From Peristeroidobacter agariperforans (GTDB taxonomy: Bacteria > Pseudomonadota > Gammaproteobacteria > Steroidobacterales > Steroidobacteraceae), in contig NZ_RYFW01000004.1 of NCBI RefSeq assembly GCF_004138335.1, positions 372,001-436,000 of the forward strand: DNA of 64,000 nt, read 5' to 3'. The position numbers and the translations under genes are program-made. Numbering within the stretch: the first letter of the stretch is position 1; each line of letters opens with the position of its first letter. The notes beneath the pieces are model-generated. The model was given only the letters and a program-made list of their open reading frames with translations. It had not been told where the DNA came from and searched no databases. Positions 48,101 through 56,714 of this stretch are shown here, one piece after another.

Positions 48101-48574
48101 TCACAGCAATTGCAGCTCCCGAGGCGGATCGACCCGGCCGGTCACATATTCCTTTGTTGAACGAAGGCCATCCTTCAGGCCACGGTACGTGACGAGGTCG
48201 TAGGTTTCGTCGTAGGGACACCAACGATACTCCGCATGTTCCACAGGATTGAGCTCAATGCCCTCCGCGCTCACTTCCGCTGCGTACACGGAAATGATCT
48301 GCATGCAGTCGAATCGGCGGTTGTAGATGGTGTAGACATGCTCGGCCGCCCACACGGTCTTCGGCTCGAGACCGAACTCTCGCAAGCGTCGCGCGATTGC
48401 CGGAACGATCCGCTCCGACGGCTCGGTCATTTGACTTGGCACTTGCCAGAAACGCCCGCCGTTGAACCAGCGATCCGCTTTCTCCTGCGACGTGTAAAGC
48501 AGCAGGTATTCAACGCCGCGGGAAGGTGTGCGTCGGAACACCCACACGTCGAACACGTTTGGTTGAAGCTCCAT
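48101..48574 (-). CDS. Nudix-fold hydrolase
   Basis: Protein of 157 residues with the Nudix fold: N-terminal FDVWVFRRTP strand, then FWQVPSQMTEPSERIVPAIARRLREFGLEP where the Nudix box should lie. The canonical GX5EX7REUXEEXGU motif is degenerate: the first Gly and one of the EE pair are replaced, so pyrophosphatase activity is uncertain. EHAEYRWCPYDET matches the usual C-terminal strand-helix. The ATG at 48574 follows GAGGTG. It lies 38 bp after the third AIM24 gene and may belong to that operon. Confidence 0.75.
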   Translation of the reverse strand: MELQPNVFDVWVFRRTPSRGVEYLLLYTSQEKADRWFNGGRFWQVPSQMTEPSERIVPAIARRLREFGLEPKTVWAAEHVYTIYNRRFDCMQIISVYAAEVSAEGIELNPVEHAEYRWCPYDETYDLVTYRGLKDGLRSTKEYVTGRVDPPRELQLL

Positions 48575-48612
48575 CGGGCACCTCGTGCGGAGTGGCATCG
48601 CGCCCGGCGATC

Positions 48613-49344
48613 TTACTTCTTGGACGGCCGGAACGGCCACACCCAGGAGACGAGCGGGCCGACCTTACGGGTTTGAATCCAGACGCGGCCCTGGCCGGAG
48701 AAACGGCAGACGAAGCCTTCGCCTGAAAAGAACAACGATTTGTAACCGCCGACCTTGGTGACGTTGTAGCTCAGCCCGGCGGTGAACGCGACGATGTTGC
48801 CGGTGTCGACCACGTACTCGCCGCTCACGTCGATTTCGATGATGCCGCCGTAGCTGCTGAACCACAGGTCGCCCTGGCCCTGGCAGCGGATGAGGAACAG
48901 GCTTTCACCCGAGAAAAATCCTTTCACCAGGCCTTGCCACTTGCTTTCCACGGCAACGCCGCTGGTCGAGGCGACATAGGCGGAGTTCTGCAGATAGATT
49001 GTTTGATTGTCCAGATAGACGTGACGCAGATCGCCAGGCGCGCCCGGCGCGATGCCGATCTCGCCCGGTCCGCCTTGGGCGGTGAACTCGTTGATGAAGA
49101 TGGATTCGCCGGTCATGAAGCGGCCCAGGCCGCCGCGCAGGCGAGTCTTCATCGCGAGGTTCGTGTCCATGGTCGCCATCGCGGAGGCTTCCACTTTCAA
49201 TGTTTGATTCGCGGGAATCTGCACGCTCAGGAACGCGTAGTCGGGCTGACCCTGAACGCTGAATTTCAAACCGCGCGGATCGGGAGCCAGAGTCTTCGCT
49301 GCAGCATCGGGCGAAACTGGCGTAATGTTGAATTGCGCTGACAT
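48613..49344 (-). CDS. AIM24 family protein, third paralogue
   Basis: Protein of 243 residues of the AIM24/TIGR00266 family, a tryptophan RNA-binding-attenuator-like beta fold of unknown role. Family segments include VEASAMATMDTNL, FFSGESLFLIRCQGQGDLWFSSYGGI, GEYVVDTGNIVAFT and FSGEGFVCRFSGQGRVWIQTR. It has about 25 extra N-terminal residues compared with its two neighbours. The ATG lies 9 bp after the second paralogue's stop, in one operon with an M48 protease. Confidence 0.9.
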   Translation of the reverse strand: MSAQFNITPVSPDAAAKTLAPDPRGLKFSVQGQPDYAFLSVQIPANQTLKVEASAMATMDTNLAMKTRLRGGLGRFMTGESIFINEFTAQGGPGEIGIAPGAPGDLRHVYLDNQTIYLQNSAYVASTSGVAVESKWQGLVKGFFSGESLFLIRCQGQGDLWFSSYGGIIEIDVSGEYVVDTGNIVAFTAGLSYNVTKVGGYKSLFFSGEGFVCRFSGQGRVWIQTRKVGPLVSWVWPFRPSKK

Positions 49345-49353
49345 GAGTTGTTC

Positions 49354-50037
49354 CTAGCGTGAGCGAGCGCGCAGAGTCGGAGTCAGCGCCGTGCCGAAGC
49401 TGCGCTGATTGTTCGATTGACACCAGACGGTGCCTTTGCCGCGGAACTTGCAGACCAGTCCTTCGCCGCCGAGGATCGAGTGCAGCCAGCTGCCGCCGGC
49501 CTTGGTGAGCGTGAACTGGAGCGTCTCGTTGAATGCCACGATGTGGCCGGTATCGACGATCAATTCGCCATCGACCGGCTGCTCGTAGATGGCGCCGAAC
49601 GAGTTCAGCAGCACTTTGCCGGTGCCTTGCAGCTTGACCCAGAACAAGCTCTCGCCCGAGAGCAGCGTCCGGAAACCCTGCCAGCCCACGCCGACTTCGA
49701 CGCCGCTCTCGCAGGCCACGAACGAGCCGCCCTGCACGATGAGGCTCTCGCGTTGCAGAGTCATGCTCGTCATGTCGCCGGGCAGCGGCGTGCCGAGCCA
49801 CACTTCCGAGCCCGCGCGGCGGGATTCGAAGTGATTTAGAAACAGCGACTCGCCGGCGAACCAGCGCTTCACCGTCTTGGTGAGGCTGCCCGAGCCGCGC
49901 TTGTGAGTCGTGGTCGTGATGCCAACGTCGGCGCTCATCGCGATCATGGCGCCCGCTTCGGCCGTCACGCTCTCGCCGGCGTCGAGCGTCAGCTTCGCAG
50001 CGCTGTTGCCGGGCCGGTGTACGACTTGGATGTCCAT
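49354..50037 (-). CDS. AIM24 family protein, second paralogue
   Basis: Protein of 227 residues of the AIM24/TIGR00266 family: AEAGAMIAMSADVGI, WFAGESLFLNHFES, LLSGESLFWVKLQGTGKVLLNSFG, GELIVDTGHIVAFNE and ILGGEGLVCKFRGKGTVWCQS. It lies 3 bp from the first paralogue and 9 bp from the third. The three share the motif order but are well diverged, so the duplication is old. Possible role: membrane- or surface-linked beta protein; unknown. Confidence 0.9.
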   Translation of the reverse strand: MDIQVVHRPGNSAAKLTLDAGESVTAEAGAMIAMSADVGITTTTHKRGSGSLTKTVKRWFAGESLFLNHFESRRAGSEVWLGTPLPGDMTSMTLQRESLIVQGGSFVACESGVEVGVGWQGFRTLLSGESLFWVKLQGTGKVLLNSFGAIYEQPVDGELIVDTGHIVAFNETLQFTLTKAGGSWLHSILGGEGLVCKFRGKGTVWCQSNNQRSFGTALTPTLRARSR

Positions 50038-50040
50038 CGT

Positions 50041-50709
50041 TCAGCCCCAGAGTTTCGGATTGAGCCAGCCGGTGAGCCCGCTCAGGCTGCGGGTTTGAAT
50101 GACGATGCGGCCCTTGCCACAGACGCGCGTGACCAGACCTTCGCCGCCCATGACGCTGGAGATGAGTCCGCCGGCGAGCTGCAGCTTCAGTTCGATGCCA
50201 GGCTCGTAGGCGACGAGATGGCTCGTGTCCACGATGAATTCGCCGTCGATCTCGCGTTCGATGAGCGCGCCATAAGCGCCGTACCAGACCTTGCCGGGGC
50301 CGGTCACCGAGATCTTGAACAGACCTTCCTTCGCGATGAACGACACCAGTCCGGCCCACTTCAGGCCGATCTTCACCGTCGGTTCGCACGCCAGGAAAGC
50401 GCCGGGCTGCAGATAGTAGGACTCGCCCGCAGCGAGTTCCTTGCACTGCATGTCGCCGGGCGTTGGCTGCACCAGGGTCAGCTGCTTCGGGGCCGATGTC
50501 TCATTCTGAAAGCGATTGATGAAGATCGACTCGCCGCCGAACAGGCGCCGCGCGATCGCGCCGAACAGACCGCCGTTCAGTTGTGTGCGCATGGTCAGAT
50601 CGGCGGCCATGCTGGCCATGGCGTCCGACTCTGCAACGATGGCTTCGCCCGGCGCCAGCGTCACCTGGAGGTGCGCAAACGCGGGGGCTCCATCAATCTG
50701 CGTTTTCAT
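50041..50709 (-). CDS. AIM24 family protein, first paralogue
   Basis: Protein of 222 residues of the AIM24/TIGR00266 family: AESDAMASMAADLTM, LFGGESIFINRFQN, FIAKEGLFKISVTGPGKVWYGAYG, GEFIVDTSHLVAYE and VMGGEGLVTRVCGKGRIVIQTR. Its start overlaps the 3' end of the M48 protease gene by 17 bp, which indicates translational coupling and a shared function. Confidence 0.9.
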   Translation of the reverse strand: MKTQIDGAPAFAHLQVTLAPGEAIVAESDAMASMAADLTMRTQLNGGLFGAIARRLFGGESIFINRFQNETSAPKQLTLVQPTPGDMQCKELAAGESYYLQPGAFLACEPTVKIGLKWAGLVSFIAKEGLFKISVTGPGKVWYGAYGALIEREIDGEFIVDTSHLVAYEPGIELKLQLAGGLISSVMGGEGLVTRVCGKGRIVIQTRSLSGLTGWLNPKLWG

Positions 50710-51889
50710 TCACGGTCTCCTGCGAAGGATGCTCGGCTTGAAGTTCACGGACGCGACTCTTGAGCGCATTGAATGTCGCGCTCATGTCCCGATAGGGGCC
50801 TTGCTGGCGGGCCGCCTTTTCGCGCATACGCTCGATGCGAGAGTCGGTGGTTGGATGCGTAGCTAGAAATTCGGGCGTTTCCGTGAGCACCGCGCCAGCG
50901 CCGTCGCCGACCTGCTCGCGGACCTTCGCTCGCGTTTTTTCTTCTTCGGCCTGCACCTTGTCGAAGAAGGTCACCATGCCGCGACCGTCGATGCGTGCAC
51001 GTTGCAATAGTTCGAACCCTTGCTCATCCGCCTCGTTCTCGAAGCCGCGCGAATATTTCTGCGACAGCAGGAACGGCGCGGCGCTCGCCAGCGTGGCCAG
51101 CAAGCCGCTGGCATCGCCCAGTGCGGCCTGAACAGTCAAAAACAGTCCGGTGGAGGCAATGAGATTGCGCGTGCCGTGTTGGGAGCTGACATGCGAGATC
51201 TCGTGAGCCAACACGCCCAGAACTTCTTCCGCAGAATCGGCTCGCAGCAGCAGCTCCGAGTTGACGACCACATAACCGCCGGGCAGCGCAAATGCGTTCA
51301 GCGAAGATTCGCGCGCCACGTAGAAATGAAACTCATAGCGCGAGTCCGGCAGCGCTTGCGTCAACACGTCCGTGAGCTCGGTCAGCAGTTTGGCGGTCTG
51401 CGGATCCTGGATGATGTCGGCCTGCACCTGGTACTGGCCGAACGCGGTCTTGCCGAGCTGTTCCTCCCAGGAGGCGGGGATCTGCCGGGCGGCGACGCCA
51501 GTGAGCCAACCCATGTTGAGCAACAGCACGACGGGGATTGCAACCAGCACCGCAAGGATGGCAGCAAACACTGCCCGGTTATGCACTCGCTTCCGGCGCA
51601 TCGCGCCCAGTGCGGCCGTCAACTCCGGGTGAGCGGCCAATACCGGATCGCGCAGGATCGCTTGATCGCTGGTGTAGATCGACCAGTCTGGAAAGTCCGG
51701 GTGTGCGATGAAGACGATGCGGTCGCTGGCGCCACCCAGCGTGAGCCGCGCGCCCGCAAGCGGCATCGTCACCGTGTGCGCGTCGCTACGGAAGCAAAAG
51801 CCAGCCGCACTCACGCTCAGATCGCCGGCGGCGCGACCTCGAGCGATGCTTTCGTGAAATGCATGAGCCTGATAGAGCGACTCGGACAT
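50693..51889 (-). CDS. M48 family membrane zinc metalloprotease
   Basis: Protein of 398 residues. An N-terminal soluble domain (about 1-95) is followed by a membrane helix (about 105-127) and an M48 peptidase domain with the zinc motif HEISH in VLAHEISHVSSQHGTRN and the third ligand in FENEADEQGFELL. A C-terminal helix ends in THPTTDSRIERM, typical of BepA/Oma1-like enzymes. Likely acts in protein quality control at the membrane. The frame opens at 51940; the ATG at 51889 begins MSESLYQAH. First gene of the AIM24 operon, with TATAAA on the minus strand at 51915-51920 as a candidate -10. Confidence 0.9.
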   Translation of the reverse strand: MSESLYQAHAFHESIARGRAAGDLSVSAAGFCFRSDAHTVTMPLAGARLTLGGASDRIVFIAHPDFPDWSIYTSDQAILRDPVLAAHPELTAALGAMRRKRVHNRAVFAAILAVLVAIPVVLLLNMGWLTGVAARQIPASWEEQLGKTAFGQYQVQADIIQDPQTAKLLTELTDVLTQALPDSRYEFHFYVARESSLNAFALPGGYVVVNSELLLRADSAEEVLGVLAHEISHVSSQHGTRNLIASTGLFLTVQAALGDASGLLATLASAAPFLLSQKYSRGFENEADEQGFELLQRARIDGRGMVTFFDKVQAEEEKTRAKVREQVGDGAGAVLTETPEFLATHPTTDSRIERMREKAARQQGPYRDMSATFNALKSRVRELQAEHPSQETVNENAD

Positions 51890-51914
51890 CCGCTGTGATC
51901 GAATTCCGCTGATT

Positions 51915-51920
51915 TTTATA
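51915..51920 (-). promoter_or_regulatory. Candidate -10 element of the M48-AIM24 operon
   Basis: Minus strand reads TATAAA, 25 bp before the ATG at 51889. No convincing -35 is seen at 16-18 bp, so confidence is limited. The remaining divergent region up to 52139 shows no other clear signal. Confidence 0.35.
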
Positions 51921-52139
51921 GTGCAATCTGCCGCGGGCAATGTAAGTTAAAGGCGAGCGCGCCAGCAAGGCCAACAGTTGCTCCGGTTCACAGTTCTACA
52001 ATCGCGGCCGCCGGTTCGATGAGTACGACGGCGTCGGAAGTTCCTGTCTCGTTACGGCACTCGGATCGGAGCGACAATCCGGTTCGAGGCGGACCGCGTA
52101 GCCCGTCTCCGCATCGCAAAATCGTGCAGGAGAACTGTC

Positions 52140-52640
52140 ATGGCTTATGCAACGACCGTAGAGGACTTCCTGGAGCGGAATCACCTGGCGCACGAACTCG
52201 TGGAGCATGCGCCCACCGGCAGCAGTCTCGAGTCCGCTCGGGTGGCTCATATTCCGCCTCAGCAGATTGCGAAAGGCGTGCTGTTGAATGCAGACGGTAA
52301 ATACCTGCTGGCCGTGACTCGGGCCGATTGTTATCTCGACCTCGACGAGTTGCGCAGGCAATTGCAGCTTTCGGTCGAATTGGCGCCGCGCGAGGACGTG
52401 GAGAGCGTGTTCGAGGATTGTGCGCTGGGCGCCGTGCCGCCGTTGGGGCCCGCCTACGGCATCGAGAGCGTTTGGGACGAGCAGCTCATGTCGGAGCCGG
52501 ATTTGTACTTCGAGTTCGGCGATCACAGGCACCTGGTGCACGTACGCACTCGGGACTTCCTGGCGCTACTCAATAGCGAGCGGCACGGCTCATTCAGTGA
52601 GCCCATGCTATCGAGCCTGGGCCTTTGGGGGACGGCATGA
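52140..52640 (+). CDS. YbaK/EbsC-type aminoacyl-tRNA deacylase-like protein
   Basis: Protein of 166 residues with the YbaK/ProX editing-domain fold: N-terminal VEDFLERNHLAHELVEHAPTG, the Lys-containing IAKGVLLNADGKYLLAVTRAD and GAVPPLGPAYGIESVWDEQL. Family members hydrolyse mischarged tRNAs such as Cys-tRNA(Pro) or Ala-tRNA(Pro). The form here is a variant and its substrate is not clear. The ATG has AGGAGAA upstream. Divergent from the M48 operon. Confidence 0.85.
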   Translation: MAYATTVEDFLERNHLAHELVEHAPTGSSLESARVAHIPPQQIAKGVLLNADGKYLLAVTRADCYLDLDELRRQLQLSVELAPREDVESVFEDCALGAVPPLGPAYGIESVWDEQLMSEPDLYFEFGDHRHLVHVRTRDFLALLNSERHGSFSEPMLSSLGLWGTA

Positions 52641-52694
52641 GCGCGGATCGCCGACATATGAGATAGTCCGCGGCATCGTTGTCGAGGGACCATC

Positions 52695-53888
52695 ATGAGC
52701 ATTGGCGGATCAAGCATCGGGGCGGAGCTCGCTACCCTGAAATCAGACTATGCCCTGCCTCCGCCCATCAGCCGCGATGAGCGGCTCCAGCGGATCGAGC
52801 GCGCGCGGCGTCTCACTCGCGATGCCGGCGCGGATGTGCTGATCATCAACGCTGGCGCCAGCCTGCGATATTTCACCGGTGTTCCGTGGGGAGCCAGCGA
52901 GCGCCTGGTTGCAATGATTCTGCCGGTCGACGGTGACCCAGTGATGGTTTGTCCCGCGTTCGAAAGCGGCTCACTGGAGGCCGTGCTCGAAATCGCGACT
53001 GACGTGCGTTTGTGGGAAGAAGATGAGAATCCGTTCGCGCTCGTTGCTTCCGCATTACGCGGCATGCGCGCGAACGTTGCAGCGATCGATCCTGCCCTTC
53101 CGTTTGAAATGGCAGGACGACTCTCCGCTGAGATACCGGCGCTGCGACTGCAAGACGCATCGTCGGTCGTCAACGGTTGTCGCATGTACAAGTCGGCTGC
53201 AGAGCTGGCGCTCATGCAGTACGCGAAGAATCTGACGCTCGAAGTCCACCGCCGGGCAGCGCGCATTCTGGCGCCAGGAATTTCGACGGGCGAAGTTCGT
53301 CGCTTCATCGAGGATGCGCATCGCAAGCTCGGCACGGCCGGCAGCACGTTCTGCATCGTGCAGTTCGGCGAAGGCACCGCCTATCCGCACGGCTTGCCGG
53401 GCGAGCAGCAGCTGCGTGAAGGCGACATCGTTCTGATCGACACCGGGTGCAGCGTCGAGGGCTACAACTCGGATATCACGCGCACCTATGTGTTCGGCAA
53501 AGCGACCGACGAGCAGCGGCGAATCTGGGAACTCGAACATGCGGCGCAAGCGGCGGCATTTGCGAGCGCCCGGTTGGGCGTCGAGTGTCAGGCTGTCGAT
53601 GCCGCCGCGCGCGGGCTTCTCACCCGCGCAGGGCTGGGGCCGGATTATCGATTGCCGGGTCTGCCGCACCGTACTGGTCACGGCATCGGACTGAGTATTC
53701 ACGAACCGGCGTATCTGGTGCGTGGGGATCGTACGCCGCTCGCCCCTGGAATGTGTTTTTCCAACGAGCCGATGATCGTGATCCCCGGCCGCTTCGGCAT
53801 CCGGCTCGAGGATCACTTTTATATGTCCGAGCACGGGCCGAAGTGGTTCACGCAGCCGTCGCCGTCGATCGATGCACCGTTTGGCTGA
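52695..53888 (+). CDS. M24 family Xaa-Pro peptidase
   Basis: Metallopeptidase of 397 residues. The N-terminal creatinase-like domain (about 25-165) precedes the pita-bread catalytic domain. The five metal ligands are present: Asp in LIDTG, Asp in NSDITRTYVFG, His in RTGHGIGLS, Glu in SNEPMIV and Glu in RLEDHFY. Likely cleaves Xaa-Pro dipeptides or N-terminal Xaa-Pro bonds in the cytoplasm. It lies 54 bp after the YbaK-like gene, and the two may be co-transcribed. Confidence 0.93.
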   Translation: MSIGGSSIGAELATLKSDYALPPPISRDERLQRIERARRLTRDAGADVLIINAGASLRYFTGVPWGASERLVAMILPVDGDPVMVCPAFESGSLEAVLEIATDVRLWEEDENPFALVASALRGMRANVAAIDPALPFEMAGRLSAEIPALRLQDASSVVNGCRMYKSAAELALMQYAKNLTLEVHRRAARILAPGISTGEVRRFIEDAHRKLGTAGSTFCIVQFGEGTAYPHGLPGEQQLREGDIVLIDTGCSVEGYNSDITRTYVFGKATDEQRRIWELEHAAQAAAFASARLGVECQAVDAAARGLLTRAGLGPDYRLPGLPHRTGHGIGLSIHEPAYLVRGDRTPLAPGMCFSNEPMIVIPGRFGIRLEDHFYMSEHGPKWFTQPSPSIDAPFG

Positions 53889-53890
53889 CC

Positions 53891-55156
53891 CTACAGAGCC
53901 ACGAAAGCAGCGGCTGCCAGCAGCGTCGGCACCGCTGCGCCGAGCAGGAGCCCGCCTGCGCCAATGGTTTCATCCGCGAAACCGCGCTTGAGCAGCGCCA
54001 CGCCGGCGGGGTTTGGAGCGTTCGCGATCACGGTCAGTCCACCGCCGGCGACCGCTCCGGCGACGAGCATGTACTTCGATTCGTCGCTGATGCCCGAGAT
54101 CAAAGAGCCGAGATAGGTGAGCGCTGCGTTGTCGGTGATCGCGGTGAGGCCAAGCGCGCCGCCGAACAACGCGAGCGGTTCCAGCCCGGACACGATGGGT
54201 TGCAGCCACCAGCGCTGCATGCCTCCTAACAGCACCAGGCCTGCCAGGAAGAAGCTCACGAGCAGGGCTTCCCTGATGATCAACGGACTCTGGTGCGCGT
54301 CGTAAGCCTGCGTGAATCCCAGGAACATGAGGAAGAGCCCGAGAAAGACGATGGGATGGTGCGCAAAGATGACGACACCGGCCAGAAACAGAATGTGTGC
54401 GAGCACGATCACTGCCGGGATTTTCGGCCGTGGCGCCGAGGTGTCATCGGCAACTGGTTGCAGATGATTGCGCGCTACGAAGGTAGCGATCGTGGCATTG
54501 ATGAGCACCACCAGCGCTGCTTTCCAGCCTAAGTTGAGCAACATGAAGGTGCTGTCCCAGTTCCAGGTGGATGCCACCATCAATACTGGCGGCGCGGCGT
54601 AAGAGGTGAGGGTGCCGCCAATGGAAACATTCACGAACAGCGCTCCCAGAGCCAGATACTTGACGCGCTCTGGCACGTGCCGCTGAAACAATTGCGGGGC
54701 GAGCATCAGCGCCGCGATCGTCATCGCGGCGGGCTCGGTGATCAGCGAGCCCAACAGGGGCACCATCGCAAGACTCAACCAGGCATGCGCCAGCGGCGTC
54801 GGCACCGGCAACAAATGCGCGGCCGCGCGCAGGCCCGTTTCGACGGCGTGCAGGATCGGTCGCGAGGCCGCGATCACCATGACGACGAATACGAACATCG
54901 GTTCGGTGTAGTTGCGCGACTCTGCGTATGCGATGGCTTGGGAGCCGCCCGCCGCCATGGCTACGCAGACGATCAGCACGATCGCCCACAAGCCGAATAC
55001 GACTTCTACTTCGCCCAACAGGTGAAAGAGCCCGGAGTGGCGCGGCGAATAGGCAGCCGCTCGTTCGAAGTGTTTGACGGAGAACGTGTGAAGAAGCGCC
55101 AGAGCAAACAACACCGCGGCGATCTTCTGAAGCAGAGGGTCGGATTCGATAGTCAT
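53891..55156 (-). CDS. Putative Na+/H+ antiporter
   Basis: Polytopic inner-membrane protein of 421 residues with about 11-12 helices, resembling the PF07399-type putative sodium/proton antiporters. Motifs include PLLGSLITEPAAMTIAALML, SIGGTLTSYAAPPVLMVA, LTAITDNAALTYLGSLISG and VIANAPNPAG, similar in style to the ion-transporter superfamily (NhaD/ArsB). The ATG at 55156 is preferred over 55267, which adds a non-membrane extension. It lies 107 bp downstream of the heavy-metal operon and may be read from it. Confidence 0.85.
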   Translation of the reverse strand: MTIESDPLLQKIAAVLFALALLHTFSVKHFERAAAYSPRHSGLFHLLGEVEVVFGLWAIVLIVCVAMAAGGSQAIAYAESRNYTEPMFVFVVMVIAASRPILHAVETGLRAAAHLLPVPTPLAHAWLSLAMVPLLGSLITEPAAMTIAALMLAPQLFQRHVPERVKYLALGALFVNVSIGGTLTSYAAPPVLMVASTWNWDSTFMLLNLGWKAALVVLINATIATFVARNHLQPVADDTSAPRPKIPAVIVLAHILFLAGVVIFAHHPIVFLGLFLMFLGFTQAYDAHQSPLIIREALLVSFFLAGLVLLGGMQRWWLQPIVSGLEPLALFGGALGLTAITDNAALTYLGSLISGISDESKYMLVAGAVAGGGLTVIANAPNPAGVALLKRGFADETIGAGGLLLGAAVPTLLAAAAFVAL

Positions 55157-55263
55157 GCGCGCAGCCCAGCCGCGCGGCGGCCCGACCTGCGCATCAACCT
55201 GTCGCGCGACCTGGTTCGGCGACACCCGCGCGCATTCTAGCAGATCGATCGCGTCCGGAGATG

Positions 55264-55656
55264 TCACTCACTGTTGCTCATCACGAGCGGCAGAATCCAA
55301 ACGAAACTCGCTCCTATGACATAGGCCGCAGCCGCAAGCCAAAACAGTGCGGAACTGACTCGGCGCAACCGCGCGCACGCCTTGGCGGCCAGCGGTTCGG
55401 TCGGGCAGGGTAGATGGGCTGCACGCCGTAGCACGAACCAGCTCAGGATGAGCATCGCGCCCGCAATGCCGAAGACCAGCAGTTTGTGTTCACTCAGCCA
55501 TATCAGCTGAGGCACGGCCGAAACCAAGCCCACGAGCACGGCCCCTGCGCCTAGCGAAACCAGCACGGCCGGCAAGACGCAGCAGACTAGTGTCGCCGAG
55601 CTCGCCAGCAGTGCGGCGGCAGAGGCGCCGACGGATCTCTGCAAAGTGATGTTCAC
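55264..55656 (-). CDS. MerT-like mercury/metal transport membrane protein
   Basis: Inner-membrane protein of 130 residues with three to four helices. The first helix carries the vicinal Cys pair in ATLVCCVLPAVLVSLGAG, as in MerT, and a further pair of Cys (PCPTEP and KACARL) lies in a cytoplasmic loop. It overlaps the MerP-like gene by 4 bp. Together they should move a thiophilic metal (mercury, or possibly copper) across the inner membrane. No merA or merR is present, so detoxification by reduction is not supported here. Confidence 0.8.
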   Translation of the reverse strand: MNITLQRSVGASAAALLASSATLVCCVLPAVLVSLGAGAVLVGLVSAVPQLIWLSEHKLLVFGIAGAMLILSWFVLRRAAHLPCPTEPLAAKACARLRRVSSALFWLAAAAYVIGASFVWILPLVMSNSE

Positions 55657-55976
55657 TTTTTGCCTTTCAACGTCGCACGCACGTCTGCCATCGAGCGCTG
55701 TGTACGCTCGATCGCTTTGACGTCGTATCCCGCATCGGTCAGCGCCTTGCGCAGATCGGCGTCGGGGATGTCGGCGCCTTCCTTCGTGGCCACAGCGACG
55801 AGCCGGTTCTCGAGACTCACCAGGACATCGGCGGTCGCGGGATTTTTTCGCAAGGTTTTCTCGATGCCTTGAGCACAGAAGCCGCAGACCAGGCCGTTCA
55901 CCGTCATCTCGATGGTGGCGGCCTGCACGTTGCTGACGAGCAGTGCAAGCGCGAACAACAGCTGTGAGGTTTTCAT
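55653..55976 (-). CDS. Periplasmic heavy-metal-binding protein (HMA domain, MerP-like)
   Basis: Exported HMA-domain protein of 107 residues: signal peptide 1-19, then a ferredoxin-like metal domain with the metal site GLVCGFCAQGIEKTL (CxxC). The C-terminus is basic (RATLKGKK). It resembles MerP or a copper chaperone. The reading frame opens upstream to 56267, but the ATG at 55976 with AGGA and a signal peptide is the real start. Its stop overlaps the MerT-like start (ATGA), a typical MerP/MerT pair in reversed order. Confidence 0.88.
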   Translation of the reverse strand: MKTSQLLFALALLVSNVQAATIEMTVNGLVCGFCAQGIEKTLRKNPATADVLVSLENRLVAVATKEGADIPDADLRKALTDAGYDVKAIERTQRSMADVRATLKGKK

Positions 55977-55986
55977 TGCAGTGATC

Positions 55987-56649
55987 CTAAAAGTTGAACA
56001 TGAGCATGGCCTGGACTTCGCCGTCGAGCGTCGCGCCGGCCTCCAGCCACGCGTTGTGTTTGAACAGCCGAACCAGCGCGGCCCACTCGGTCCCGTCGAA
56101 CAATTCGCCGGTGTATTCGCGAGCTTGGATGACGAACCAGACGGCCAGGGTTTCGTAGTCGTGTGGGTACGGTGCGATGCCCAACTGCAGAGTGTCGATT
56201 CGGTGACTGAAAGCGCTGGCGTCGTAGTAGTCGGTGCGCAGCGATGCGTAGACACGCCTCGTTTCATAGTCGAGCTGGCCTCCCGCGTTCCAGGTCAACT
56301 GGTTGTCGCCGGTCTCCCCGATATGAGCCCGGCCCAGGCCGCCCCAGACAAAGACGTTGGCCTGTGCCGACTCGAAGTTCCAGCGTTTCGGCAGGTAGTT
56401 GAGGCGGAGATAGGTGATATCGCGGGTGTCGCCGTTCTCCGCACTGTTCAGCGAGAGGTGTCCGCCGCCCAGCGAATATCGAAAGGTCGGCGCATAGAAC
56501 GCCTGAATCTCAGTCATCGTGCCGGCGCCATATTCGGCCATCACGGTCGTGCCATCGGCGAATGCAATGGGCTTCGCCGCTGCGCTTTCGCAAGCGGCAG
56601 CCGCGACCAGCGCCATCGACACAGCGAGGCGCCCGGAGTGAATGCTCAT
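55987..56649 (-). CDS. Exported beta-rich protein of the heavy-metal operon
   Basis: Exported protein of 220 residues with a signal peptide to about 25. The rest alternates like an eight- to ten-stranded outer membrane or periplasmic beta-barrel and ends in Phe (AMLMFNF), as outer membrane proteins do. No characterised family is recognised; similar unannotated genes are often seen beside HMA-protein genes. It lies 10 bp before the MerP-like gene, so a role in metal passage through the outer membrane is plausible. Confidence 0.65.
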   Translation of the reverse strand: MSIHSGRLAVSMALVAAAACESAAAKPIAFADGTTVMAEYGAGTMTEIQAFYAPTFRYSLGGGHLSLNSAENGDTRDITYLRLNYLPKRWNFESAQANVFVWGGLGRAHIGETGDNQLTWNAGGQLDYETRRVYASLRTDYYDASAFSHRIDTLQLGIAPYPHDYETLAVWFVIQAREYTGELFDGTEWAALVRLFKHNAWLEAGATLDGEVQAMLMFNF

Positions 56650-56714
56650 GGGGCAACTCCAACAAGTAACAGAACGCCCGGCACTACGTGCCGTTGATGG
56701 TTACGAGCTCGGAG

